64,000 nucleotides of DNA from Hibiscus mutabilis (lineage: Eukaryota; Streptophyta; Magnoliopsida; Malvales; Malvaceae): NCBI GenBank assembly GCA_019671005.1, contig CM033744.1:13756128-13820127 (forward strand). Direction: 5' to 3'. Under the pieces are notes generated by a model. It did no database searches, was not told the origin of the DNA, and saw only the letters and a program-made list of their open reading frames with translations. Below, piece by piece: positions 10,930-21,531 of the stretch. Position 1 is the stretch's first letter; each line of letters opens with the position of its first letter. The translations under genes were made by a program, and so were the position numbers.

Positions 10930-12037
10930 TCGGGGAGCAGCCAATCTCTAAGACTGAACAGATGAGTCCTCATCCATGACTTGCAATCTTTGCCATATGC
11001 CCTGGTGCCCAGCACCGATAACAAACCCTCTAAAGAAAAAAGCATACTCCATGGTGATGTAGGCCACAATGCTCGCACGCCGGTGGCAGTGGTGCTCCAA
11101 CAGAACCATCAACACTCCCTTCTGGTGTAGAAAACAAAGAGCCTCTACGAACCCTCAATCTAGATCCTAAGCTGACTCTCGATGACTGGTCTAAAGTAAC
11201 TCTCTTCGAACTCCTCGAAGCATAAAACCTCTCGTGCAGACAGGGAAGAGGATTCATGATATCCGGGGTCTCCGTATCATGACCTCTAGAATCCTTGAAC
11301 TGATTAGATGCTAAACTCTTAAGCCGCTCAAGTGCCTTTGCAGTATTGGCCAACTCGGAGAATGTCCCAAGCGGACCCGCTGTCACATGCAACTGAAGGT
11401 CAACATTCAAGCCTTGTCTGAACCTCTTGCACCTCAACTCTTTCGTGGCAACAAACTCTGGGGCATAACGGCTCAAACGCAGAAACTCTTTCTCATAAGC
11501 AAACACCGTTCGATCTCCATGAACCAAATACAGAAATTGGTCCCTCATCTCATCCATGTGTACCTCACTGATGTACTTCTTCCGTAACTCATCCACAAAG
11601 ATGTCCTATGTTGGGAGCGTAGGCTTTAGACCCAACTCTACGATCTCCCACTACTCGTGTGCATTGCCATTCAAAAGGGAAACAATGCAATCAAGATTAT
11701 CTTCCAAGCTTCCCTTCATCTGTCTCAAGATTCTCTGTGTGTCACGCAACCACTGGTGAGCCTTGATCGGGTCATCCTCACCCAAGCCTTCGAAACTCTT
11801 AGGTCTAAAACGATGAAGCCTCTCTATAAGGGTCTTGCGAGGCATCTCGGATTGCCTCGGAATAGCTTGCACCACACACAAAAGGGCAGAGGTTAGGTTG
11901 CGGAAGTGAATCGCCTCTCCACTACCGGTTCCACCTTCCATCAATCCTTTTCTGAAACACAACAAACAAGGTGGCACATCAGGATCCCCAGTCTTATAAA
12001 GTACACTTAACTTTAGGGACTTGTATTCACTAGACAC
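10930..12037 (-). pseudogene. Gag of element O
   Basis: Two frames cover the protein. The upstream one has RFRPKSFEGLGEDDPIKAHQWLRDTQRI and ends at SLLNGNAHE. The downstream one starts near DELRKKYISEVHMDEMRDQF and continues LSRYAPEFVATKELRCKRFRQGLNVDLQ and SELANTAKALE. These are capsid blocks of Tekay/Del-type chromovirus Gag. A short CX2C..H..C cluster (CEHCGLHHHGVC) follows. A second knuckle, VCYRCWAPGHMAK, lies near 10975-11030, but a 1-nt deletion shifts its last cysteine (GKDCKS) to another frame. Stops and frame changes between 11596 and 11651 also break the gene. Confidence 0.85.
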
Positions 12038-12090
12038 CTTACCACAACCTCTACAAGACCCTGAGGTTTCCTAGAACCGACTAAAGCTAG

Positions 12091-12102
12091 GCTCTGATAC
12101 CA
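12091..12102 (-). other. Primer-binding site of element O
   Basis: The minus strand reads TGGTATCAGAGC, matching initiator-Met tRNA, 3 nt from the LTR edge at 12106. It confirms that O reads leftward and that the LTR to its right is the 5' LTR. Confidence 0.95.
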
Positions 12103-12699
12103 AATTGTAACACCCTAATTCCATCCCGGATCTGGAGTATCACTTTCGGGTCACCCAAAACTGACCTATCAAAATTTCTCGTTTAAAACCACAAGTTAGG
12201 AATTCCTGAAATAATCCATTATCGTAAAATTCACATAGATAATGATATTAAAAGAGGTTTACAAAACATAAGTTCCAATTAAAATACTCTGTTTGACCAA
12301 ATACAGTAAATAAGAATAAAATACAGACTCGACTGTGGTAAGGTCCTATGAGTACAACCAGTCCAAACTAAACATCAAGTACTGTACTCTGAGATTGGCT
12401 CAATGCTTGAAAATCCTGCTCGATGTGCTCCTCCAAACGCAACCTGTTAACCTACGCACGGAATAAACCACAATTCTGCACGCTGAGCTAACAAAACTTA
12501 GTGGTGTATTTATACTCTACCGCAATTCATGAATATCATAAAACAAGCATGCATGATACTATATTCAAGAGTGCACAAAAAGGCTTCTCCACATCTAAGG
12601 ATCATCTTCTAGCCTATCCTAGCTAGAGCTTACCACTGTCTCAAGATACCACTATTATGTAAGAAGTCTACCAAGCCATCCCAGGCTTACCATGCACGA

Positions 12700-13245
12700 G
12701 GTATCACCGACCACTAAATTACATCCCATACCCTGATCACATAGATCAAGGGTTATCTAGCCTATACCCAAGATCATAAAGCCCATCGAATTACATCTCA
12801 TACCCTGATCACAAAGCCCAAGGGTAATACAACCCATACCTGAGATCACATAGCCCATCAAGTAATAACCCTACCCTGATCACATAGCCCAAGGGTAACT
12901 AGTCAACATCGTTTATCCATACAACAACATAAATAACATACATTCCCTAATGGCCAACGAAGTCTTACTATTTTCTAGTGCTCACACAACCGTCGGGTAA
13001 GGATCATATCTGGATCACTATAGCCACATATACGTCCTAGACATACTTGGATCACAATAGCCACAAGCAGTCTTATCTTGCGATCACATAGCCCATTGAG
13101 TTACTCGAGATCACATAGCCCTTCGAGTTGCATTTCCATATCCTGATCACATAGCCCAATGATAGGTTTTGGACCGCATCCAAATCACATAGCCCATGAA
13201 CACGTCGGATGTACTCGATCACATAGCCCGGAGTACCCATCCCCT
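12700..13245. repeat. GATCACATAGCCC repeats in LTR of O
   Basis: About ten imperfect copies of GATCACATAGCCC, many followed by AAGGGTA or CATCGAG-like tails, occur at irregular spacing of 25-60 bp. They probably arose by slippage or local duplication inside the LTR. Confidence 0.8.
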
Positions 13246-13669
13246 TATTTAAGTGCCCTTGCACTAACTCTAGGACATCCGGATTCCTGACCAAGACTCA
13301 TACGATACCACATGCTCCCCCAAGCATCAATATATCTCACCAAGAGATAAAGGCTTCCATCCAACCATTACCAATGCCTCAAGGCATGACTCGTTTGTTA
13401 CACTATTTAATACATGTTTGTAGGATTCGTTTACACCTTTCTCATTAGATTATCTCATTACTCACGGCAACCAGCCTACATGGGCGTCCTTTCAGCACAC
13501 AGCAAGGACCCCAAGCTACCTCATAGCAATAACTGATCCACCATGGACCCCTATGGATTACCAAACCTCAATTTCTTAGTTTTAGAGTTTGTTTTATACC
13601 TTTAGGGGACCTACCAGATCCTTTACCATGAATTATAGAACCCCTGAACACAAACTCAACTTTCTTTGG

Positions 13670-13754
13670 CAGATTCCCCAGCAAGTATTGGTACTCCAAG
13701 GTAAGTATCAGTACCACCCTCCTAGTATCGATACTCCCCCATGAGTAGCGATAC
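13670..13754. repeat. GTAYCGRTAC dyads in O's U3, part 1
   Basis: Several short dyads (GTATTGGTAC, GTATCAGTAC, GTATCGATAC, and the pair around GTAGCGATAC) lie within 85 bp. The array resumes at 37195-37588 in inverted orientation. Confidence 0.8.
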
Positions 13755-14273
13755 TGATACATGTATGGGGGGCTAAAATGATGTATTGTAGCCAAAGAAT
13801 TGAAGCTGTTTTATAAGTATGGAATTTCAGCTGACTTGCATCGAATTTTCGGATGGGATCCGGGCACTTCTGAGTCTACATGTCTTCTTCAAACATATTC
13901 TTCTGTCTCTTAGCTTTCCAACGCATCTTGAAACGCATCAATCCGACATCGGGAGCTCAAGTTATGTCCATTTTAGTGAAGACTGTACGAGCAGAAATCT
14001 CTATACGATTTTATCACGGGAAATATTATTTATTACGAATTTTCAATAATTTTATTCATTATTTGTACTTAAATTTAATCTAGGATTCTTTATGAAGATA
14101 TTTAGATGATTTAGGATTAGATTTGTTATTTATTTATTAGTTTTTTAGGTTAGATAAAATATGTTTATTTATTTTATTATTATCTTTACTTTTCCTAATT
14201 TAAGTTGAACTCTTCATTTGTAGCCTATTTAAAGGCATATTTGCTTCACTAATAAGAACAACATCATGAATTT
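13755..14273 (+). repeat. TRIM solo LTR, U3 half
   Basis: It starts TGATACATGTATGGGG and is colinear with the first 519 bp of the TRIM LTRs at 53016, 54263 and 57977, then stops abruptly at CATCATGAATTT. The preceding 5 bp are GATAC. The missing second half is at 37589-38111 on the other strand. Frames 13819-14049 and 13880-14083 are readings of this non-coding LTR. Confidence 0.93.
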
Positions 14274-14601
14274 GAAGTCATTGAGGGAAGCTTGATTGTT
14301 CCTGACCATGAATGCAAGTAAGCCTTGTAATCCGAATACTTTGAAGTTGAAATGAAGTAGGAAAGATGTTGAATTTGTTGGGTGCGGAAGCTATGTTGCG
14401 TGGTGTAAGGAAATGGATGAAAGGAATGGAAAGGTTTAAGTATAGGGTAGGTTCAATTATGGTGAATGAAATGGAAAAGGAAAGATGGTGAAATAGAATG
14501 GAAAAAGGTGATAGTATTCAAAGGATCCAAAGAAAGAAACTATACTAAAAAAGTATAATCTCGTTTCTCAAAAGAATAAATTTGAGAGGGTGGTAGATAG
14601 G
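14274..14601 (-). repeat. Older AGCT-type LTR, fragment 1
   Basis: This fragment resembles the solo LTR at 60135-61498 (for example GATGGTAGAAAGGACTTGG at about 60393) in minus orientation. It is interrupted at ATAGG (14597-14601) by element B and resumes at 20726. Element B belongs to the same LTR family, so this is a self-insertion. No gene is present. Confidence 0.75.
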
Positions 14602-14960
14602 TGATGCAAACCTACCAACACCAGATCCAGAAGTGATGCCACAAGGGTCAATCACGCGTTCCAAGGCTAAGTTATTCAGGGAAGTTTTTTCTTATAAGTG
14701 CCTTTGTGTTTTTAAATCATTTGAGGAAAATTCAACCTTAGATACTAAGTTATACAATTTGTTACATGTTACTATGTAATGCATTGCATTTATACACATC
14801 TTTATACTTAGTTTCCATGTTTGCATTGCATTGCATTATTAGCTTAAGTATGCATCATATTATAGCTTTATTTCAGCTCACACATTGTTTATTGTTTCTT
14901 TAGGTGTTAAGGATGAAGGCACAAGCTAGGCACAGCTCAGACACCTCACAAGGATCTCAG

Positions 14961-15080
14961 ATTAGCTCAAGGAGTTTAAGGATAGCTTGGAATAGCTCAA
15001 GGACATTCAAAGCAGCTTGGATTAGCTCAAGGAGTTTAAGGATAGCTTGGAATAGCTCAAGGACATTCAAAGCAGCTTGG
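14961..15080 (+). repeat. Exact 60-bp tandem duplication in LTR of B
   Basis: Two identical 60-bp units (starting ATTAGCTCAAGGAGTTTAAG at 14961 and 15021) are followed by a partial third. The 3' LTR has a single unit at about 20421, so the duplication arose after the two LTRs separated or was lost from one. Confidence 0.92.
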
Positions 15081-15538
15081 ATTAGCTCAAAGAGTCCAAT
15101 GGTAGCTCATGGCAACTTGAGGACCAAGGGAAGCATTCTAAGGAAGCTTACAAGCTTCAAGGACTAGCTTACCTAGCTAAGGGCAGCTCATGGAAGCTCA
15201 AAACAGCTCGAAGATTAGGCTACCTCATTTATCTAGCTAGCTTTGCTCAATCCAGCTCAACTCAAGCTCAACCAGCTCACTTCAGCTCCACCCACACATG
15301 CCAGCTCACCACCCCAAGGGTCATGTCCCTAGCTAATTGGAGGGAAACTAGAAATGGGCAGCAACTACAAGGAGGGAAAGCCTTTTTGCACCAAAACCAA
15401 GTGGAGGGAGACATCAACATGGCCGAATCATCACAAGCCCTTTGGAGGGAGTTACGACCAGCCTTTAGAGGGAGACACCTACTTATCCGGCCACCTCTTC
15501 ACCTATGTAATGCCTTTTCGGCTACACCCCTAGGAAAC

Positions 15539-15547
15539 TATAAATAG
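15539..15547 (+). promoter_or_regulatory. TATA box of element B LTR
   Basis: TATAAATAG in a GC-richer context, followed after 50-60 bp by an A/T-rich leader. The same box occurs in related LTRs (28079-28087 plus; 20915-20922 and 60596-60603 minus as TATAAATA). Confidence 0.7.
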
Positions 15548-16001
15548 GGCATTTTCATTTCATTTGTAAGACATCTCATTTTTCATCAATCAAATTACTT
15601 GTGAGAATTTTCTCTCTTTTAGTTCTTTTTAGAACTTTATCGACTTATCAAGTACTTTGTACTTGGGCGTCATCCTTTCCATTCCCTTGATACTTCTGGT
15701 TCCTATCTCTTTATAGATAGTGGGTCAAAGTCCTTTCTACTATCCTTTAAGAAATCATATAAGGTTCGGAGTTATGCTATTTATAGCATAGTTTCTTCCT
15801 TGAATTCTTAAGATACTACATTAACCATTTCCATCACCAATTCCATACACCAATCTTACCATCTTCCGCAGCCACCATTAAAATACCTTCCATTCTTTCA
15901 AGCCTATCTTGCTTGCAAGTTTCTTCCTTCCTTCCTAGATCCAATAATCAAAGAAGCCGTCTCAAACAACAACAACAACGGCCAACAAAGAATTCATCAT
16001 T

Positions 16002-16014
16002 TGGTAATCAGAGC
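16002..16014 (+). other. Primer-binding site of element B
   Basis: TGGTAATCAGAGC lies 2 nt after the LTR. It matches the initiator-Met site TGGTATCAGAGC except for one extra A. The same extra A occurs in the primer sites at 27240-27252 (minus) and 57772-57784, so it may be a family variant rather than a private error. Confidence 0.85.
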
Positions 16015-16619
16015 TTTTGGTGGAAGAAGCAAGTGCATCAAAGTGAAGCTCGATTCAAGCAAAGCAAAAAGAATTTGTAAGTGACTATCCTTTTTCATTT
16101 CAATTTGTGAAAAAAAAGAAAAAGGAAATAGTTTCAAAAAGTACAAAAAAGAAAAGAAAGTTTGGATAGCACAAGTTCAAGGGTGAAAAGCACAACAACA
16201 TCATCTTCAACATCAAGCCTGAAGCCATCTTCTTCAAGACTTTGATTGTTGGTCAATAAAGGTTGTGAGTTTCTTGCCAAGCAAGTAACCCATTCTTCTT
16301 TTCCTTTTCTATTATAAACTTACTTATACACCATATTTTCTTTCTTTTCCCTTTTCAAACTAACATTTTAGCGACGCACAAGGTACAATACTTGTCTAAG
16401 TCTTGAGTAAGTTCCTTAAAGAACTTTACAAGAGAGAGAGCAGAAGAAAAAGACAAATTGAGAGTGTGAGATCAGAATGGGATAATAAAAGCCAAATATC
16501 ATCTTAGAGTGCAAACACGAGCGTTGAGTGGAGTGAAATTTTCTTTGGAGTGAACTATGAGGTTTTTTGTTGAGTGCAATATGGTAAGGTCTTTTTGTTT
16601 TCTTAGTTTATCACTAACA
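16015..16619 (+). other. Leader of element B; gag absent
   Basis: This stretch is A-rich with poly-A and AAAAGAAAAG runs. There is no capsid or zinc-knuckle motif in any frame. It joins directly to the protease region (about 16620), so the gag gene has been deleted. Confidence 0.65.
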
Positions 16620-17120
16620 ATGGCACAATATTCTTTTCCATCTACTTCCAACAGGGTTCTTGTTGTTAAAAGAACACTGAGCCTACAAGCTAAGGATGAT
16701 GATCGGCAAAGGGAGAACATTTTCTACACCCGATGCCATGTGAATGACAAAATATGCTCCATGATCATCGATGGAGGAAGTTGCACCAATGTGGCTAGTA
16801 CTATGATGGTTGAACGACTTGGCTTAAAGACCACTAATCATTCAAGTCCCTACAAATTACAATGGTTGAATGAGGGAGGCGAACGGAAGGTCAACAAGCA
16901 AGTACGAATTCTATTCTCAATTGAAAATTACAAGCTTGAAGTCTTGTGTGATGTAGTGCCCATGAGTGTGAGTCGTCTCTTGTTGGGGCAACCATGGCAA
17001 TTTGATAAAAGAGCCACCCATGACGGATTCACTAATCACTACTCTTTTATTTTCAAAGGAAAGAAGTTCATTTTGACGCCATTAAGCCCAAGCCAAGTAC
17101 ACCATGATCAAATCCAATGA
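16620..17120 (+). pseudogene. Aspartic protease of element B
   Basis: Open frame with the protease core ENIFYTRCHV, active site IIDGGSCTNVASTMMVERL, PYKLQWLNEGGERKV and the following linker LLLGQPWQFDKRATHDGF leading toward RT. It resembles the protease of element A over its length. The ATG at 16557 precedes the domain, but those residues do not look like Gag. The frame closes at 17120 where a 340-bp tandem duplication begins to disturb the reading frame. Confidence 0.85.
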
Positions 17121-17693
17121 AGCAAGAGGATTCTGGCATGGATTGAAAGCAAAAAGAAGAGCAAGAAGCAAACAACTACTCAAAAGATGAACATATATGC
17201 CAATGGGAGGGAAATCAAAAAACATCTTTTTGCACAACAAACTCTTCTTGTACTCATGTACAAAGAGAGTCTTTCAAATTCTAACCTATCTGAGGACTTG
17301 CCCTCTTCTATTTCTTCTTTTTCGCAGGATTTCAAAGATCTTTTCCTTGAAAAGCCACCCATGACGGATTCACTAATCGCTACTCTTTCATGTTCAAAGG
17401 AAAGAAGTTCATTTTGACACCATTAATTCCAAGTCAAGTACATCGTGATCAAATCCAATTAAGCAAGAGGATTGTAGCATGGAATGAAAGAAAAAAAGAG
17501 AGCAAGAAGAAAACTACTCAAAAGATGAACATATATGCCAACGGGAGGGAAATCAGAAACATCTTTTTTCACAGCAAACTTTTCTTGTACTCATGTACAA
17601 AAAGAGTCTTTTTAATGCTAACCTATCTGAGGACTTGTCGTCTTCTATTTCTTCTCTTTTGCAGGATTTCAAAGGTCTTTTCCCTGAAGAGAT
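17014..17693 (+). repeat. 340-bp tandem duplication in pol of B
   Basis: Sequence starting GCCACCCATGACGGATTCAC at 17014 begins again at 17354. Both copies run through the protease-RT linker (FKGKKFILTPL, MNIYANGREI) to the segment before RT. The period of 340 is not a multiple of three, so the duplication shifts the frame. Confidence 0.9.
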
Positions 17694-18502
17694 TCCTAGT
17701 GGGTTACCACCAATTTGGGGAATCGAGCATTAGATTGATTTCATTCCAAGAGCCACTATTCCAAACTGTCTGGCTTATAACAAAGGAACTCCAGTGGCAA
17801 ATTAGAGAGTTGATGGAGAAAGGTTATATCATAGAGAGTCTAAGTTCGTGGGCTGTACCAATTCTTTTGGTTCCAAAGAAAGATGGAACATGGAGGATGT
17901 GCGTAGATTGACGTGCCGTGAACCAAATCACCATCAAATATAGACACCCCATACCTCGGTTAGATGATATGTTGGATGAATTAAGTGGTGCAAGCATCTT
18001 CTACAAAGTTGATCTCAAGAGTGGATATCATCAGATTTGCATGAAAGGAGATGAATGGAAAACATTATTCAAAACAAAGCAAGGATTGTATGAATTGATG
18101 GTTATGCCTTTCAGTTTAACCAATGCTCCAAGTACGTTCATGAGATTAATGAACTATGTGTTAAGACCTTATATCGATAAGTTTTGTGTTGTTTATTTTG
18201 ATGATATCGTAATATACAGCAAGAACTTGGAGGAACATGAGCAACATCTCAGGCCTGTTCTTAAAACTTTGAGGGATAGGCAGCTCTATGCCAATCTTAA
18301 GAAATGTGTTTTTTGCACCAACGAACTTACTTTCTTAGGATTTATTATGAGTTCAAAGGGTTTGAAGGTAGATCCCAAAAAGATCACTTCCATACAGGAA
18401 TGGTCGGGACCCACCAACATTAGTCAAGTGAGAAGTTTTCATGGTTTGGCAAGCTTTTATCGACGATTCGTGCCTAATTTTAGTTCAATTACCGCCCCTT
18501 AA
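17694..18502 (+). pseudogene. Reverse transcriptase of element B
   Basis: RT spans two frames: ELMEKGYIIESLSSWAVPILLVPKKDG to MCVD, then KYRHPIPRLDDMLDEL, KVDLKSGYHQICM, the catalytic box YFDD in VVYFDDIVIYSK, and the thumb FLGFIMSSKGLKVDPKK, SFHGLASFYRRFVPNFS. A TGA at 17909-17911 replaces the cysteine codon in the VDCRAVN motif, and a further stop follows the thumb at about 18500. The palm motifs are otherwise preserved, suggesting fairly recent inactivation. Confidence 0.92.
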
Positions 18503-18882
18503 CCGGGATCATAAAGAAGAATTCAATCTTCTAATGGGGTAAAGAACAAGAAGATGCATTCATAGAAGTGAAGAAGTGTTTAACTGAGTCACCTTTGTTA
18601 GCATTGCCAAATTTTGACAAGACTTTTGAGATAGAGCGTGATGCGTCCAGAATTAGGATAGGTGCTGTATTGACACGAGAAGGACTATTTATGGCCTAAG
18701 GAGTTCATTATTCACACCGACCATGAGGCCTTGAAGCATATTAAGGGACAACATAAACTAAATAAATAGCATGCCAAGTGGGTAGAGTTCCTTGAGTCCT
18801 TTCCTTATATCATTCACTACAATAAGGGTAAGGACAACGTTGTGGCCGACTATTATCAAGAAGATATGTCCTACTCAACTCC
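18503..18882 (+). pseudogene. RNase H remnant of element B
   Basis: Segments of the Ty3 RNase H are visible: FEIERDASRIRIGAVLTREG (first catalytic Asp retained) and, after a gap where the middle of the domain is missing, FIIHTDHEALKHI, WVEFLESFPYIIHY and KGKDNVVADY. Several stops are present. It would degrade the RNA strand of the hybrid; it is inactive here. Confidence 0.85.
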
Positions 18883-20240
18883 TTGAATTCCAAATTACTT
18901 GGGTTTTCATTCATAAAAGAACTCTATGATACTGACCTTGATTTTGGACAAAATAAAAAGTTATGTGAAATAGGTGCACATGATAGATATTACAAGCACG
19001 ACGGGTTTCTTTTCAAGAAAGGTCGGCTTTGCATTCCCAAAAGTTCCATTCGAGAAGTTTTGTCCGAGAAGAATGAAGATGGACGCTTGAAAAGTTATGT
19101 GATCGGTGCCTTGTTTGCAAGAGAGCTAAATCAAGAGTTATGCCCCATGGAATGTATATGCCTTTACCTATTCCAAATTAGCCGTGGGTTGATATTTCCA
19201 TGTATTTCGTACTAGGACGGTCGAGGACAAAAAATGGAAGAGACTCCATATTTGTTGTGGTTGATCGCTTTTCCAAGATGGCTCATTTCATACCTTGTCA
19301 TAAGACTGACGATGCCACATATGGCCAACTTATTCTTCAAGGAAGTGGCACGTTTGTATGGGGCTTCCCAAAACTATTGTGTCGAATCGTGATGTCAAGT
19401 TTCTCAGCCATTTTTGGAAGACACTTTGGAGCAAGTTAGGAACAAAGTTGCTACTCTCCACTACATGTCATCCTCACACCAACGGCCAAACTGATGTGGT
19501 GAATAGGGTCATATCTACTCTATTGCACTCCCTCATTTAGAAGAACATCAAAACATGGGAAGAATGTTTGTTGCATGTAGAATTTGCATACAACAAATTT
19601 GTCCATTCCACAACCAAGCACTCCCCATTTGAAGTGGTATATGATTTTAATCCCTTAACTCCCTTGGACCTTTTACCTTACTATATGAACATATTTTGAA
19701 CAAAGATGGCAAGAGCAAGGTAGAATTCGTGAAGAACTTACACCAACAAGTCAGGGAGAATATCGAGAAGAGAACCAACCAATATGAACAATAAGCCAAT
19801 AAGGGCCGCAAAAAGGTCACCTTTGAAGATGGAGATTGGGTTTGGGTTCATTTCAGAGAGGAAAGATTTCCTAACCAAAAAAATCTAAACTACTTCCGAG
19901 ACGAGATGATCCATTTCAAGTGGTGGAAAAGGTAAACGACAATGCCTACAAATTGGTTCTGCCTGGAGAATATAGCGTAAGTGCAACTTTCAATATCATG
20001 GATCTTTCCCCATATGAAGACAATGATAATTTGAGGACAAATCACTTAAAAGAAGGGGAGGATGATGCAAACCTACCAGCACCAGATCCAGAAGTGATGC
20101 CACAAGGGCCAATCACTCATTCTAAGGCTAAGTTATTCAGAGAAGTTCTTTCTCATAAGTGCCTTCATGTTTTTAAATCATTTGAGGAAAATTCAGCCTT
20201 AGATACTAAGTTATACAATGTATTATATGTTACTATGTAA
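18883..20240 (+). pseudogene. Integrase and polyprotein tail of element B
   Basis: Pieces in order: zinc-binding region with YYKHDGFLFKKGRLCIPKSSIRE (18960-19080, His/Cys partly lost); core with DSIFVVVDRFSKMAHFIPC (19230-19300), VSNRDVKFLSHFW, and HPHTNGQTDVVNR (19470-19510); and the C-terminal part with VEKVNDNAYKLVLPGEYSVSATFN, NIMDLSPY. The last frame crosses the polypurine tract into the LTR at 20063 and ends with GPITHSKAKLF and LYNVLYVTM at 20240. At least four frame breaks occur. The core acidic residues are mostly visible, but the gene is dead. Confidence 0.88.
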
Positions 20241-20725
20241 TGCATTGCATTTCTACACAACTTTATACTTAGTTTCCATTTTGTATTGCATTGTATTATT
20301 AGCTTAAGTATGCATCTTATTATAGCTTTATTTTAGCTCACACATTGTTTATTGTTTCTTTAGGTGTTAAGGATGAAGGCACAAGCTAGGCACAGCTCAA
20401 ACACCTCACAAGGAGCTCAGATTAGCTCAAGGAGTTTAAGGACAGCTTGGAATAGCTCAAGGACATTCAAAGCAACTTAGATTAGCTCAAAGAGTCCAAT
20501 GGTAGCTCATGGCAGCTTGAGGACCAAGGGAAGTATTCTAAGGAATCTCACAAGCTTCAATGACTAGCTCTCCTAGCTAAGGGCCATCTTGTGCAGCCGC
20601 CATTAAAATACCTTTCATTCTTTGAAGCCTATCTTGCTTGCAGGTTTCTTGCTTCCTTCCTAGATCCAACAATCAAAGAAGCCATCTTAAACAACAACAA
20701 GAACGACCAACAAAGAATTACATCA
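20063..20725 (+). repeat. 3' LTR of element B, internally deleted
   Basis: It starts TGATGCAAACC and ends TTACATCA, 663 bp. Compared with the 5' LTR it lacks one 60-bp unit and about 676 bp between AAGGGC and CATCTT (5' LTR positions about 15185-15860), removing the TATA box and most of R. A short microhomology is seen at the junction. Confidence 0.9.
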
Positions 20726-21531
20726 ATAGGACTTGGATCATTTGGTTATATGAATCAAGAACCCGAAGTATAGGATGGAAAGGATAGGAGATGCCACAAG
20801 GAAAGCTTGATAAGTCGATAAAGTTCTAAAAAGAACAAGTTTGAGAGAAAACCTCACAAAGTAATTTATATTTAAAGGAAAGAGTTGATGTTTACAAAAG
20901 TGGCCGAATGGCCCTATTTATAGTGTACAAAGGGGTTTGGCTGAAAGGGTACATGCCTATTCGACTAAGGGAGAAGTCTCCCTCCAATGGCCGGTCGTGA
21001 CTCCCTCTAAATGGCCTTACAATGTTTCAGCCTAATGGTGCCTCCCTCCTTGCTTTTCCCTCTAAATTCTTGGCGCCCAAACTCATGTTCCCTCTAAGAT
21101 GGTTGGTCATGTCTCTTGGGAGGGTTCGTGCCCTTTGGGTGTTGAGCTAAAGGTGGTAGCTTGAGCTGAGTTCAGCTCATCGAGCTTGAAGTGAGCTGGC
21201 TTGAGTTGAGCTAGCTAGCTGAGTGAGCTTCACTTAGTGCTTGAGCTGAATTTAGCTACTACAAGCTATCCTTATCTAAGTGAGCTTGCCTTAAGTTTCC
21301 TTGAGCAATCTCGAGCTAATTTGGAGCTTGTTGGAGTTGAATGTCTTGTGTAAGCTTGAACCAAATTGCATGAGCTGGTTTGAGCTTGAATTGAGCTAAC
21401 TAAGCTTTAGGTGATCTGCCCTTTAATCCTTCCCTTTGTATGTAGATGATAAGTCCTACGAATAAGAAAAGGTAAACACATAGTGAATACTTATATTATA
21501 AAGTAATACTAAACTTAAAGTAAAGATGTGG
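20726..21531 (-). repeat. Older AGCT-type LTR, fragment 2
   Basis: Continuation of the LTR interrupted at 14601. The plus strand contains GATAAGTCGATAAAGTTCTA, a minus TATA box (TATTTATA, 20915-20922) and an AGCT-rich block (21130-21420), mirroring the solo LTR 60135-61498. It is interrupted at TGTGG (21527-21531) by the next insertion. Confidence 0.8.

Larger units (their letters stand above)
4963..13754 (-). mobile_element. Ty3/gypsy element O (host of several insertions)
   Basis: Order on the minus strand: right LTR (13754-12106 plus a displaced part at 37588-30539), primer-binding site 12102-12091, gag 12037-10930, unrecognised interior, polypurine tract near 5830-5803, and 3' LTR from 5802. 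No protease, RT or integrase is visible in the remaining interior, so this copy is either non-autonomous or heavily deleted. Element N1 (5960-9173) splits the interior. The gag is of the type seen with Tekay/Del-like chromoviruses. That clade assignment is from memory of family motifs. Confidence 0.8.
12106..13754 (-). repeat. 5' LTR of element O (proximal part)
   Basis: It begins TGTAACACCC on the plus strand next to the primer site and runs to a GATAC target site at 13750-13754, where a TRIM LTR is inserted. The remaining U3 part is not to the right. It lies in opposite orientation at 30539-37588, which is explained by the proposed inversion. No gene is present. Internal arrays are listed separately. 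Confidence 0.8.
14602..15999 (+). repeat. 5' LTR of element B
   Basis: TGATGCAAACC to GAATTCATCA, 1398 bp. It contains the coding tail homologous to the 3' LTR (DANLPAPDPEVMPQGPITHSKAK there), an AGCT-rich block (14930-15320), a TATAAATAG box and the R-U5 part up to the primer site. The frames at 14904-15167 and 15323-15547 are readings of the AGCT block and of U3, with no protein family I recognise. Confidence 0.9.
14602..20725 (+). mobile_element. Ty3/gypsy element B, complete ends
   Basis: LTR 14602-15999, primer site, leader, protease, RT, RNase H, integrase, polypurine tract (AAAAGAAGGGGAGGA, ending 20062) and LTR 20063-20725. The flanking 5 bp are ATAGG on both sides (14597-14601, 20726-20730), a perfect target duplication. 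Gag is missing: after the leader the next recognisable domain is protease. Domain order PR-RT-RH-IN is Ty3/gypsy. The LTR start encodes the polyprotein tail, as described for CRM-type chromoviruses. No chromodomain is visible. The LTRs differ by indels of about 735 bp, all apparently after insertion. Confidence 0.92.

Noticed and set aside
13880..14083. Conserved small protein MSSSNIF... repeated at 53141, 54388 and 58102
   Set aside because: The repetition is due to TRIM LTR copies. The frame has no family and lies upstream of the LTR TATA box.
14904..15167. Repetitive 87-residue protein (ISSRSLRIAWNSSRTFKAAW)
   Set aside because: Produced by the exact 60-bp duplication in the LTR of B; the 3' LTR lacks it. 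No evidence of translation.
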